64,000 bases of DNA from the IMG/VR virus record IMGVR_UViG_3300027833_000021, positions 1 through 64,000 of that record, one strand, 5' to 3'. Shown here piece after piece: positions 41,512 to 49,831 of the stretch (positions within the stretch are counted from its first letter, which is position 1; every line of letters starts with the position of its first letter). This DNA comes from a virus. Under the pieces are notes generated by a model. That model had not been told where the DNA came from, did no database searches, and saw only the letters and a program-made list of their open reading frames with translations. The translations under genes were made by a program, and so were the position numbers.

Positions 41512-41901
41512 ATGGCAAGAACAAACGGAGCCGCATCGGCAAGTGAAGTAGTATCAGGTAACATTAACTTCTATACAATGTATGTATCGGGATTAGATAT
41601 TACACATACTGGTGATATATTAGACCAGTCACAACAAAATTTAGATGATATTGTTAATATCGTATCATTGGTAGCACAACCTGTTATTATGAATAATCCA
41701 TTATCAGTCACTTTAGGCGGACTAGCACCAACATTGACGGGTTCAGGATTTGTTTTTAAATTTGCAGTAGAACATGCAGACGTTTTTAAACGAAACTCTG
41801 ATGATGTTTTCATTCTAAAAGAATTAATTCACGGCATAACAATTGATGCTGTTGCATTATCGGCATCAAATATAGAATTTGTAATGTCTGATATACTTTA
41901 A
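41512..41901 (+). CDS. Late structural protein, 129 aa, unknown
   Basis: Unrecognised. Beta-rich with a central VSLVAQPVIMNNPLSVTLGG segment. GGAG lies nine bases before the ATG. Late box upstream, terminator downstream, single-gene unit. Placed next to fibres, so a tail or fibre accessory is likely. Confidence 0.65.
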   Translation: MARTNGAASASEVVSGNINFYTMYVSGLDITHTGDILDQSQQNLDDIVNIVSLVAQPVIMNNPLSVTLGGLAPTLTGSGFVFKFAVEHADVFKRNSDDVFILKELIHGITIDAVALSASNIEFVMSDIL

Positions 41902-41928
41902 ACTAATTATTCCTAATTAATTTTAATA

Positions 41929-41953
41929 AAAGAGGACAATGTCCTCTTTTTTT
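41929..41953 (+). terminator. Terminator of the 129-aa gene
   Basis: AAAGAGGAC (41929-41937) pairs with GTCCTCTTT (41941-41949) across loop AAT, followed by T-run. Confidence 0.9.
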
Positions 41954-41985
41954 GTTGTGGTTGGACATAATTTCTGGCACCAAAT

Positions 41986-41994
41986 GATAAATAC
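41986..41994 (+). promoter_or_regulatory. Late promoter box GATAAATAC
   Basis: Exact nonamer 32 bases before the 82-aa membrane protein start. Confidence 0.75.
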
Positions 41995-42026
41995 AATTAA
42001 TGAATATTAATTAGGGAGTTGCGAAG

Positions 42027-42275
42027 ATGTCAGAGAAAGAACCAAAACTAGCACATCTGGAAGCAGAGAGTTTAGAGACACATGTGGCAGTATGTTATGA
42101 ACGATACCACCACTTCAATAAGTCATTAAAAGATATTAATGATAAAATTGAAAAGCAAGAAGTTGAAATGGATAAAGGGTTCAGCGAACTAAAAAAGATG
42201 GTTATGTGGACTGCATCTACCCTGTTTTCAACAATGCTTATTGCCTTATTTGCACAGATGTTTAAAATATTTTAA
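42027..42275 (+). CDS. Small coiled-coil membrane protein, holin/XhlA-like candidate
   Basis: 82 aa: charged coiled-coil N-terminal part (residues 15-55, KSLKDINDKIEKQEVEMDK) and one C-terminal membrane span (MVMWTASTLFSTMLIALFAQMF). The topology is that of XhlA-type lysis accessory proteins and small holins, and the gene is late. No lysin lies next to it. A membrane anchor for virion assembly is the alternative. Confidence 0.6.
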   Translation: MSEKEPKLAHLEAESLETHVAVCYERYHHFNKSLKDINDKIEKQEVEMDKGFSELKKMVMWTASTLFSTMLIALFAQMFKIF

Positions 42276-42284
42276 GAGTTTACT

Positions 42285-42563
42285 ATGTTATTTGAAGAGA
42301 TTGCAGAAGAGATATATGAAGCCAAACTAGTCTATGCTAGAAAAGGACGTACAATCGTCCGTAAGTATAGATGTGGTTCAGGAAGACTTAAAGGTAAGAC
42401 AGTAACAACACCTGGTGCATGTTTTAAACCTGTTAATATGAAGAAACGTTTCACATTAGCAAGAACTAAAGCAAAAATGGGTGCTAGAATGAAACGTAAA
42501 GCGAAAATGACTCGTAGAATGAATCCAGCGAGTAAGAGATTAAAAACTCTAAATAGACGATAA
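42285..42563 (+). CDS. Highly basic protein, internal head protein candidate
   Basis: 92 aa, more than a third Lys/Arg. N-terminus MLFEEIAEEIYEAKLVY is acidic and amphipathic; IYE|A fits the L/I-x-E rule for prohead protease cleavage, after which a strongly basic mature part (RKGRTIVRKYRCGSGRLKG) would remain, as in T4 internal proteins. Two cysteines (RCGSG, GACF) may pair. A DNA-condensing internal head protein is inferred. The family itself is one I recall as unnamed in T4-like phages. Confidence 0.65.
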   Translation: MLFEEIAEEIYEAKLVYARKGRTIVRKYRCGSGRLKGKTVTTPGACFKPVNMKKRFTLARTKAKMGARMKRKAKMTRRMNPASKRLKTLNRR

Positions 42564-42574
42564 CGGAGAATAAA

Positions 42575-43312
42575 ATGTCATTAAAGAATGAAATAGAAAA
42601 AACAATGTTTAAAGAAAGCATCGAGGATAGATTCCAAGATATTGCTTCTCTTATTGATTCTCCAGTAGAAGATGTACAAAAAAGAATGAAAACTTTAAAT
42701 TTTTCTGATTACATTAAAGTAATGTCTGCTTTAAAATCTAAAGATATCAGTACAATTAAAAGTATGATGGGATTGACAGAAGGTTGGTCAGAACTTCCTG
42801 CTATGGACAGAGAAAAATATATAGCAAGAGATGGACTAGAAGGTCCAATTATGACTAAATCTGGTAAGGTGGTATACTATGACCCGAAAGAGGGTAGTTA
42901 TTATGACCCAGATACTGACATGTATATAGACTACGAAACATGGAAAATGTTAGATAGTGAAAACATGCATAAAATCGATATGGAAGTTCCAGAAGCATAC
43001 AGTACAGGTTCACAAGGTCCTGAGGCTGGACAAGAAGCGGAACCATCGGCATCGGATATGAAAGCCGCAAACAACAAATTAAAGACACAAAGAACACAAG
43101 CCATGCAAAGACTTGGCAGAGACAATTTAGGCGGTGCAACAGCACAGATGGCCGCAAATGCAATTGATAACGCAGAACAAGGAAAAGTATTGACTCCTAT
43201 ACAGCGACAAGCATTGGCACATCAAGCCGCCAACCTAGACCAACTGGCAATGAACCCAGATACTAGGATGCAGTTTAGAAATTTACTTAATAAACTTAAT
43301 AGAGAGCAATAA
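42575..43312 (+). CDS. Virion-type protein, 245 aa, unknown
   Basis: N-terminal helical region (EDRFQDIASLIDSPVEDVQKR), a curious centre KSGKVVYYDPKEGSYYDPDTDMYIDY (YDP repeated), and a Gln/Ala-rich helical C-terminus. GGAG precedes the ATG. TAATG overlap with the next gene. Function unknown. Confidence 0.65.
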   Translation: MSLKNEIEKTMFKESIEDRFQDIASLIDSPVEDVQKRMKTLNFSDYIKVMSALKSKDISTIKSMMGLTEGWSELPAMDREKYIARDGLEGPIMTKSGKVVYYDPKEGSYYDPDTDMYIDYETWKMLDSENMHKIDMEVPEAYSTGSQGPEAGQEAEPSASDMKAANNKLKTQRTQAMQRLGRDNLGGATAQMAANAIDNAEQGKVLTPIQRQALAHQAANLDQLAMNPDTRMQFRNLLNKLNREQ

Positions 43313-43506
43313 TGAAGTTAAAAGAAATATTAGGTGGATTATTTGTAATGATTACTGAGGAAGAGGAAGATTTAATAACTAAATATTTCTCAGAAGGTGA
43401 TTACGTAAATGAATCGCAATTGTCAGGAAGAGAACAAGTCCTGGCAGAGAAACTAACACATAAAGGTGTGTTAGTTCCTACTTTGCGTGGATATAAAACT
43501 GTTTAA
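43312..43506 (+). CDS. Small protein, 64 aa, winged-helix-like
   Basis: Coupled by TAATG. MKLKEILGGLF resembles the N-terminal peptides of other late proteins here. The rest (ITEEEEDLITKYFSEGDYVNE, LAEKLTHKGVLVPTLRGYKTV) looks like a small helix-turn-helix with a beta wing. Function unknown. Confidence 0.55.
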   Translation: MKLKEILGGLFVMITEEEEDLITKYFSEGDYVNESQLSGREQVLAEKLTHKGVLVPTLRGYKTV

Positions 43507-43523
43507 CAACTATGGAGTTCTAA

Positions 43524-44144
43524 ATGTCAATACCAAGTCAAAAAGATGTAAACATGATGGCCAATCTAATGAAAGTTATGAATGGCGAGACTGTTAAACT
43601 ACAAGAAGAAACATCTTCTGAACCTAATTCGCCAAAACCAATCGATATAAGCCCTGGCGTAAAACGTGCAGACGTTGATGCTATGGCAAAGATTATGAAA
43701 GGTTTCAGTGAAGCAACTACTAGTGTTGCACATAAGGTAAAGAAGACAATTACAGAGTCTACTAAAACTGAAAAAGGTGTCAAAGTTGGCGCATTTTCAG
43801 TAGAGAAAAACAAAGAAGAAAGATACGATATACTTGATACTCGAAGTGATTCTATATTATTTGAAGGTATCAAACTGTACGAAACAGTTTGTTGTATTGC
43901 TAATCATTTGAATGAAGGAAAAACAATTAATTCATCAGAAATTATGGAAATAATTAAAATTAATGAATTATTTGACCGCCATTATAGTAATGCTGTTCAG
44001 CATAAACATTCGTATCAAGTTGCCAAAAGAGCGGTTAATGAAGGTAGAATGGATATTGCACAAGCAAGATTTTCACAATCAAAGCATGAAGCAGGCAAAG
44101 CCAAGCGTAAAATAACTAATCTTTACGAAAATATAATCCTTTAA
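43524..44144 (+). CDS. Virion-type protein, 206 aa, unknown
   Basis: Polar N-terminal 80 residues with two similar segments (DVNMMANLMKVMNGE and DVDAMAKIMKGFSEA), suggesting an internal duplication that could bind the same partner twice. The C-terminal half is helical and basic (SYQVAKRAVNEGRMDIAQARFSQ). No family name known. Confidence 0.65.
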   Translation: MSIPSQKDVNMMANLMKVMNGETVKLQEETSSEPNSPKPIDISPGVKRADVDAMAKIMKGFSEATTSVAHKVKKTITESTKTEKGVKVGAFSVEKNKEERYDILDTRSDSILFEGIKLYETVCCIANHLNEGKTINSSEIMEIIKINELFDRHYSNAVQHKHSYQVAKRAVNEGRMDIAQARFSQSKHEAGKAKRKITNLYENIIL

Positions 44145-44162
44145 TAGAGTATTAAATTAGTG

Positions 44163-44196
44163 CATAAATAGAATTATGTATTAAAAAGATAAATAC
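44163..44196 (+). promoter_or_regulatory. Two late-type boxes in tandem
   Basis: CATAAATAG (44163-44171) and GATAAATAC (44188-44196), 25 bases apart start-to-start, before the gene at 44227. Confidence 0.65.
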
Positions 44197-44226
44197 ATGT
44201 AATATGCATTAATATTGGGATTTATT

Positions 44227-44832
44227 ATGAACTTAAACGACAACAAATTTTTTAACTCAACAGACATCCATGTGTCTTCTCGTATGAATGAATACTTGAA
44301 GAAAAACTTTGGATATGCAGTTGATGGAGATATGGCTACTTTAGAAGAAGCAAAGCAGTCATTACAAGCAGAACAAGTTCAATTGAAAAAAGAAGATTAC
44401 ATGGGTAAAAAGTATATGGAAAATATGCTTATGATTGAAACAATCACTTCTTTATTAAAAGCCCACGGCGAAGATACAGCATCTTCATACAAGCATGAAG
44501 AGGTTACTGAAGAGTTGGACTTACCAGAGACTGGCGATACAACTACCAGTGACGCTAGTCCAGAAACAGAAGAAGTAGAAGTAACAGAAGCCAAACCGGC
44601 AAGTGCTGAACATCATAGATACAAAAACGACTCACAATTGGCTAGGTCAAAGGGTCAATTAATAGACACTATGAAAACACTAGAAATGGCTATTGAGTAC
44701 AGAAGCCAAAACAGTGCTGGTTTCTTTAATAATGGTGACAAAGCAGGTACAGGCGAGTTGGCTAGAATGCATGACAAACTAAAAGATATACTAGATAACT
44801 GGGATGAAAATATCAAATATTACGGAATGTAA
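44227..44832 (+). CDS. Virion-type protein, 201 aa, unknown
   Basis: ATG 44227 is preferred over TTG 44215. Helical protein with an acidic disordered linker (TEELDLPETGDTTTSDASPETEEVEVTEA) and a helical C-terminal domain (LIDTMKTLEMAIEYR). GGGATTT precedes the start. Function unknown; late boxes indicate a structural role. Confidence 0.65.
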   Translation: MNLNDNKFFNSTDIHVSSRMNEYLKKNFGYAVDGDMATLEEAKQSLQAEQVQLKKEDYMGKKYMENMLMIETITSLLKAHGEDTASSYKHEEVTEELDLPETGDTTTSDASPETEEVEVTEAKPASAEHHRYKNDSQLARSKGQLIDTMKTLEMAIEYRSQNSAGFFNNGDKAGTGELARMHDKLKDILDNWDENIKYYGM

Positions 44833-44856
44833 TTAATTAATAACCAAGGAAATAAA

Positions 44857-45312
44857 ATGGAAAAAACTAACTTAGAAAAGACTTTAATGGAAGAGTTAAA
44901 CGCTCTACTTGAAGTTGATGCGGCTGAGGCGGAAATCACAATGGCTGCCAGAGGCATTGTTGATGAATTACAAGACGTAATTGAGAAACTAGGCAAAATT
45001 CAAAACGACCAAATCGGTCCATTATCAGACGAAATGGCATATTCACATGGTCCTGACCAAGCGGCAACGTTTAAAGGTTCAGTTGATGATGCGATTAACG
45101 GTCTACTAGGACAAGCACGTTCGGCTAAAGATGCAGTACAAGATGCAACTTTAGTACTATCAGGCGAAAAATCATCTGATGATATGGGTGATGTTGAACT
45201 TGGTGGCGATATGGGTGATGACTTTGTTGATGACATTACAGCAGAAATTGGTGGTGACGAATCAGCATCAGGCGGAGAATCAAATCCATTAGGTAGAGAA
45301 GAAAGAGACTAA
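44857..45312 (+). CDS. Acidic virion-type protein, 151 aa
   Basis: AARGIVDELQDVIEKLGKIQNDQIGPLSDEMAYSHG can be split into IVDELQDVIEKLGK and IGPLSDEMAY, a pattern I recall from an unnamed conserved family of marine T4-like phages. The last 50 residues are Gly/Asp/Glu repeats (DMGDVELGGDMGDDFVDD). CCAAGGA precedes the ATG. Function unknown. Confidence 0.7.
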   Translation: MEKTNLEKTLMEELNALLEVDAAEAEITMAARGIVDELQDVIEKLGKIQNDQIGPLSDEMAYSHGPDQAATFKGSVDDAINGLLGQARSAKDAVQDATLVLSGEKSSDDMGDVELGGDMGDDFVDDITAEIGGDESASGGESNPLGREERD

Positions 45313-45313
45313 T

Positions 45314-45634
45314 ATGAAAATTAGTGGACTTCTGTTAGAGAAGGCAAATTATGATGCTCAGTTAATGGGTGATATTAATGCTTATCTCATTTCATTGAAG
45401 GCAAATGATATTCCTTCTGTACCCATGGACATGATGGTCCGTGAACTAGAAGGTATGGGATATTCTTTGAATGCAGAGTCGATGGTAGATTTATTATCTA
45501 ATAGTAAGTATATATCTAAAGTCACTGTAGATACTATTGAATTAGATTCTAAATATAATAAAAGTGACAAGGCTGATAAAGACTCAGTACGCAAACTGGC
45601 AGTCAAAACAGCGAAAAAGAAGGTGAAAAAATAA
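45314..45634 (+). CDS. Small protein, 106 aa, unknown
   Basis: N-terminal MKISGLLLEKANYDAQ contains LLE|K, a possible prohead protease site. Then a small helical domain and a lysine-rich end (AVKTAKKKVKK). TAATG overlap with the next gene. Confidence 0.6.
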   Translation: MKISGLLLEKANYDAQLMGDINAYLISLKANDIPSVPMDMMVRELEGMGYSLNAESMVDLLSNSKYISKVTVDTIELDSKYNKSDKADKDSVRKLAVKTAKKKVKK

Positions 45635-46044
45635 TGGCATTTATAGTTAAAGGCGGCGTTAAAGAAATCTCTAAAAAAGAGATGTCAAAACACATGAAAA
45701 ACTTAAATAAACAAGACGATGCATTAGCAGGTCTTTCAGATGCAAAGAAGCAGATTAGAAAAGAAGTTGAATCTGCTAAAAGACACCGTGAATTTATGGG
45801 TCGTGTTGCAGAAAATGAAGCCAGAGATTTAGCAAACGCAGTAGCGACTAGTGAAATCGTATCAATTGCAGTTGGTGAAACAATTGAAACAGAAGTAGAA
45901 CCAGTTGCAGATATGATAGATGTTGATTTCTTATCAATGACTAAAAAGCAAATCGATGAATGGGCTGAAGAAAATCTAGGTATTCAATTAGACAGACGCC
46001 ACACTAAAGCAAAACTAATCGAAGAAATTAAAGAAAAACTTTAA
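45634..46044 (+). CDS. Protein with C-terminal HeH/SAP-like motif, 136 aa
   Basis: Helical, basic N-terminal half. The end, LSMTKKQIDEWAEENLGIQLD then HTKAKLIEEIKEK, has the helix-extended-helix pattern of SAP/HeH/Rho-N motifs, common at the ends of phage head and terminase accessory proteins and able to bind DNA. Function unknown. Confidence 0.6.
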   Translation: MAFIVKGGVKEISKKEMSKHMKNLNKQDDALAGLSDAKKQIRKEVESAKRHREFMGRVAENEARDLANAVATSEIVSIAVGETIETEVEPVADMIDVDFLSMTKKQIDEWAEENLGIQLDRRHTKAKLIEEIKEKL

Positions 46045-46051
46045 TAATCTC

Positions 46052-46080
46052 TTGCTTTCTATCTCAAAGTATAGTATAAT
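46052..46080 (+). promoter_or_regulatory. Early-type promoter giving a leaderless exonuclease message
   Basis: TTGCTT (46052-46057), 17-base spacer, TATAAT (46075-46080); the ATG at 46087 is where transcription should start, and no Shine-Dalgarno is present. Confidence 0.7.
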
Positions 46081-46086
46081 AATACT

Positions 46087-46776
46087 ATGCTTAATGAAAA
46101 ATTCACTTATAATCCCTTAGAACGAGTAAACATCAAAGGCAGTCGGCATTATCAAACGCCCGACGGTCAACCTTTGCCTAGTGTTACTACCGTACTTGAT
46201 GCATTAAAAGATAAATCTGCTTTATTTGAATGGCGCAAACGTGTCGGCAATGAAGAGGCAGACAGAATCATGCGACTTGCTACTGGTATCGGAACACAAG
46301 TTCACTTACACCTTGAAAAATACATCTTAGAAGAAGACAGACCTAATGGGTCAAATCTTATACATCAAATGGCAAGAGAATTGTCAGAGATTGTAATCGA
46401 TAAAGGTTTATCAAACATAGACGAAGTATGGGGAACAGAAGTTCCATTATATTATCCTGGTCTATATGCAGGCACAACAGACTGTGTTGGTGTATGGAAT
46501 GGAAAGCCAGCAATCATTGATTTCAAAACAACTCGTAAGCCAAAGAAACGTGAATGGATTGACGATTACTTTTTACAAGGTGCGGCATATGCCGAAGCAC
46601 ATAATGAAATTTATGGAACTGATATAAAAACAATTGTTATTATGATGATTGGCTGGGATGCCGAGGCGGATAACATGGGTAACTACCAAGAATTTGTTGT
46701 TGAAAGTGATGAGTATCAACGTTATGCATTATCTTGGGCTGGTAAGGTCCAAGCGTATTTTGATAAATACATGTAA
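46087..46776 (+). CDS. PD-(D/E)XK exonuclease (RecB/Cas4-like)
   Basis: 229 aa. LPSVTTVLDALKDK opens the fold; G..H is in GIGTQVHLHLEKY; then GTTDCVGVWNGKPAIIDFKTT holds the catalytic D and the D-x-K motif (IDFKTT), and DDYFLQGAAYAEAHN the conserved Q-x3-Y. This is the RecB-family nuclease motif set. Likely roles are host DNA degradation or recombination. Early-type promoter although flanked by late genes; the last codons contain the late box of the next gene. Confidence 0.85.
   Translation: MLNEKFTYNPLERVNIKGSRHYQTPDGQPLPSVTTVLDALKDKSALFEWRKRVGNEEADRIMRLATGIGTQVHLHLEKYILEEDRPNGSNLIHQMARELSEIVIDKGLSNIDEVWGTEVPLYYPGLYAGTTDCVGVWNGKPAIIDFKTTRKPKKREWIDDYFLQGAAYAEAHNEIYGTDIKTIVIMMIGWDAEADNMGNYQEFVVESDEYQRYALSWAGKVQAYFDKYM
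46762..46770 (+). promoter_or_regulatory. Late promoter box inside the end of the exonuclease gene
   Basis: GATAAATAC encodes part of the DKYM C-terminus of the exonuclease and lies 21 bases before the next ATG. Confidence 0.75.
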
Positions 46777-46791
46777 TAACGGGAGTTTAAC

Positions 46792-49020
46792 ATGGCAACA
46801 AATGTAAAAATATTATTAAGAAGAGGCAAACGTGTTGAGTTATCTGGTGAAATATTATCACCTGGAGAACTAGGTTACACGACTGACACTAACCAATTGT
46901 ATGTTGGTATAGAAGAAGCAATAAATGAAATACGCTTTGACCCTTTTGCTAATGCACATGCTACTATCCAAAACTGGCTAGATAGTGCCGACTGTCCTGT
47001 GGTAGGTTTAACAATAGACGAAGATTTAGTTGTTGCTGATATTCCAGCAGGCGAAATTGATAATATTATGACTGCGTTGAATACGTATTCCCAAACAATT
47101 GTTTTTAATAGTAACACGGCTACATTTAACTTAGGTGAACTTCTAACACAGTATAAGAAGAAATCAACGAAACTTGTCTCGCCAAATTTAATTCCAAATC
47201 TAACTTCAATCACTTCAACTTTTGCAGTTGAGGGCGAAACTATTACGGTTAGTGGTGTAACTTTATCAGCATTATTGACCACATTACAAACTAATGCGGC
47301 AATTAAAGTTGCAAACGTAGAAGTTACTTTAAATTCAAATGGTAATAAACTTGTATTCACAAAAATTGACGGTTTAGAACTAAATGTTACTTTTCCTACA
47401 GAAGCAGATGCAACTGCAATCGGTTTCATACAAAATATTAAGCCTACGAATATAGTATCATTAGTTTCAGGAACAGTGTATACAATAACATCATTAGGAA
47501 ATAACACTCTCACGTCAGTAACTGCTGGTTCATTTGTAACTGGTACAGAATATACGATATCCACTCCTGGCACTACAGACTTCACATTAATTGGTGCGGC
47601 TGATAGTAATACTAGTACGGTATTTACTGCCACAGGTCCAGGTACAGGAACGGGTAATGCTACTTACGTATCATCAAAAATCCAAGCAAACTGGGAAGCC
47701 GCTGGAGCACCAGCAATCAGAACAGCAGGTTCATTTGTAGTTGGTACTTCTTATAGAATTGTAAATCAAGGCACTACAGATTTCACTCAATTCGGTGCGG
47801 CTAATAATAACGTTGCTACAGTATTCACTGCAACAAATGTAGGTGTAGAAGAAATTAATGCAGGCTCATTTGTAGTTGGTAGACAGTATACGATTAGTAC
47901 AAAAGGAAATACAGACTTTACATTAATAGGCGCAATTAACAATAGTGTTGGTACATTATTTACAGCATCGGGCGTTGGTTCAGGTACTGGTGTTGCAAAC
48001 TATCAAGGTACTGGTACTGCATCCTCAGTTATGGTAGGAACAGTATTTACTGCAACTGGTAGCGGATTAGGAAATGGTGTTGCAACTTATGATAATGGCG
48101 CTAATACAGTAGCGGCAATTGATGGTTATGACGTTTATGCAAACGGAACAATAAAATCTGCATCAGTTAGTGGTAGTAATACTACAGTTGTGGTTGATGT
48201 TGATGAAAACTCTGATTACTTTTCTATACAACAAGAAGGCACAAATGCTAAACCTTATGCAACTGCGCCAGACAACGAAGCATTTTACTACTTCGGTACT
48301 CCTAGTACCCCTAATTATGCAACAGAAAGCCCATCAGTAGAATCAACATCAGTAACAGGTGGTACAGATACTAAGATTGGCTTGTTTGGTCATAAAAGAA
48401 GAAACGTAGAAGTTATTACTGAAGAGTCCAGAAATCAATTATTTACTAATCAACATTTAAAGTCTTATTCATCCGCAACAGGATTGCGTTCAGATTTATA
48501 TAAGAAAACGTTAAATGTCGTTGATACTACAATTAATGCAACTTCTTGTTTAGAAGGAAAGCAGTATGAAATCGTGGTAGCAGGAACAACAAACTTTACA
48601 TTAAACGGTGCAACAGACAGTACTGTTGGTACTAGATTTTATGCAAACGCAACAACTCCAGTTGGAACTGGTACTGTAAAACAAATTGGTACATTCTTAA
48701 AATATAAGAAAGCAGATTGCACATCTTTCTTCATTGATTATTCTTTGAAACAATCAGACGGCTCAAATATGTTTGTTCGTGTTGGAACAATCAGAGTTAT
48801 TAATGGCGTGCCTCAAGGTATTGCTAAAGTAAATATAACTGATGAAAACACAGAGATATGGCAAGACATAAACACCGATACTATTGTACAGGAAGACGAT
48901 GAATTTTCAAATATCGAATTTCAGACAGTAATCAATGGTGATGATTTAGAAATAAATTACACACAAGATGCAAGTAATTTCACTGAGATTAGTTATACAG
49001 TAAAAAGATGGACGATGTAA
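46792..49020 (+). CDS. Fibre/baseplate protein with Mtd-like N-terminus and AGSFVVG repeats
   Basis: 742 aa. Residues 5-45 (ILLRRGKRVEL ... LSPGELGYTTDTNQLYVG) match the N-terminal head-attachment motif of phage fibre and major-tropism-determinant proteins. Residues about 244-433 contain repeats of AGSFVVGxxYxIxxxGTTDFTxIGAAxxxxxTVFTATG, with a further diverged copy near residue 585 (EGKQYEIVVAGTTNFTLNGA). The C-terminal domain is beta-rich with charged loops. Probably a tail fibre or adsorption protein. GGGAG before the ATG. Confidence 0.75.
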   Translation: MATNVKILLRRGKRVELSGEILSPGELGYTTDTNQLYVGIEEAINEIRFDPFANAHATIQNWLDSADCPVVGLTIDEDLVVADIPAGEIDNIMTALNTYSQTIVFNSNTATFNLGELLTQYKKKSTKLVSPNLIPNLTSITSTFAVEGETITVSGVTLSALLTTLQTNAAIKVANVEVTLNSNGNKLVFTKIDGLELNVTFPTEADATAIGFIQNIKPTNIVSLVSGTVYTITSLGNNTLTSVTAGSFVTGTEYTISTPGTTDFTLIGAADSNTSTVFTATGPGTGTGNATYVSSKIQANWEAAGAPAIRTAGSFVVGTSYRIVNQGTTDFTQFGAANNNVATVFTATNVGVEEINAGSFVVGRQYTISTKGNTDFTLIGAINNSVGTLFTASGVGSGTGVANYQGTGTASSVMVGTVFTATGSGLGNGVATYDNGANTVAAIDGYDVYANGTIKSASVSGSNTTVVVDVDENSDYFSIQQEGTNAKPYATAPDNEAFYYFGTPSTPNYATESPSVESTSVTGGTDTKIGLFGHKRRNVEVITEESRNQLFTNQHLKSYSSATGLRSDLYKKTLNVVDTTINATSCLEGKQYEIVVAGTTNFTLNGATDSTVGTRFYANATTPVGTGTVKQIGTFLKYKKADCTSFFIDYSLKQSDGSNMFVRVGTIRVINGVPQGIAKVNITDENTEIWQDINTDTIVQEDDEFSNIEFQTVINGDDLEINYTQDASNFTEISYTVKRWTM
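47521..48090 (+). repeat. Degenerate protein-level repeats in the fibre/baseplate gene
   Basis: Three full copies and one part copy of a unit of about 45-60 codons centred on GTTDFTLIGA. The DNA copies are diverged, so expansion is old. Confidence 0.7.
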
Positions 49021-49464
49021 ATGCGAGATAAAGCAATATTGCTTTATGAATGGCGACAATTACGATTAAAACTACAAGAAGAATTAACACAATCAACTCT
49101 ACAAGAAATCGTTAATTGGTGGAAAGCCTTTCCTTATCATAGCAATGGATTTAATTACGATGATGTGAAGACTTGGCCAGATGTATGGGAATACATCAGC
49201 GAAGAATTCTATACGAATAGTGGTAATGGATTAGGATGTTTCTATACTCTATACCACTCCTACCCAGAACATAACCCAGAAATATGGCTAATATTAGACC
49301 TTACGGAAGGCGGTGAAATATACTTAGTTGCCCATATGGACGGTTATGTTCTGAACAGATTAAATGGCAAAGTCGAAAAATATGAAGATATTAAGAACGA
49401 TATTGACATTATGGAACGAACTGTGTATAATGACATAGAACCGCACCTTAAGAATAGAAAATGA
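49021..49464 (+). CDS. Hypothetical protein, 147 aa
   Basis: Begins directly after the preceding stop. Aromatic-rich alpha/beta protein (QEIVNWWKAFPYHSNGF, PEIWLILDLTEGGEIYLVAHMDGYVLN). In T4-like marine phages such a protein is found by the fibre genes, as far as I recall unnamed. It could be a fibre assembly chaperone by position only. Confidence 0.6.
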   Translation: MRDKAILLYEWRQLRLKLQEELTQSTLQEIVNWWKAFPYHSNGFNYDDVKTWPDVWEYISEEFYTNSGNGLGCFYTLYHSYPEHNPEIWLILDLTEGGEIYLVAHMDGYVLNRLNGKVEKYEDIKNDIDIMERTVYNDIEPHLKNRK

Positions 49465-49486
49465 TTAAGTGCGAAGTTTCTGACTA

Positions 49487-49495
49487 AATAAATAC
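49487..49495 (+). promoter_or_regulatory. Late-like promoter box AATAAATAC
   Basis: Near-exact late nonamer, 24 bases before the 103-aa gene. Confidence 0.6.
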
Positions 49496-49519
49496 ATATA
49501 ACAACAACGGACAAACAAA

Positions 49520-49831
49520 ATGCTAAAAGAAAATACATATCAAAGCGGTGACATTGTAACTTTATACTTACAAACAGGACAAGAAATTTTAGGTAAATTC
49601 GTGTCTGAAGATACGACTTCAACTGTTATTACTAAACCATTGACTATCGCAATGGGACCAAAAGGTGCGGCATTTCAAACATTCACTGTAACTGGTGATA
49701 GTGAGAAAGAAGTTCACTTTAAGTCAAATAAGATTATTTCAGTATTAAAGACTAGAAAAGATACGGCTGATTCATATACTCAAGCAACATCTACAATCAT
49801 AACTCCTGACAAAGGGGGCTTGATAACATAA
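49520..49831 (+). CDS. Small beta-barrel protein (LSm-like start), 103 aa
   Basis: SGDIVTLYLQTGQEILGKFVSEDTTSTVITKP has the strand pattern of Sm-like barrels. AAFQTFTVTGDSEKEV and a basic/acidic C-terminus follow. It is coupled to the PAAR-lysozyme gene by TAATG, so it may be a baseplate or hub assembly factor. Function unknown. Confidence 0.6.
   Translation: MLKENTYQSGDIVTLYLQTGQEILGKFVSEDTTSTVITKPLTIAMGPKGAAFQTFTVTGDSEKEVHFKSNKIISVLKTRKDTADSYTQATSTIITPDKGGLIT

Noticed and set aside
46875-47633. 252-codon minus-strand open frame
   Set aside because: It lies wholly opposite the Thr/Val/Gly-rich fibre/baseplate gene, has no start signal, and no recognisable family.
47521-48090. Diversity-generating retroelement variable repeat
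   Set aside because: The gene has a tropism-determinant-like start, but no reverse transcriptase, template repeat or adenine-biased variable 3' end can be seen.
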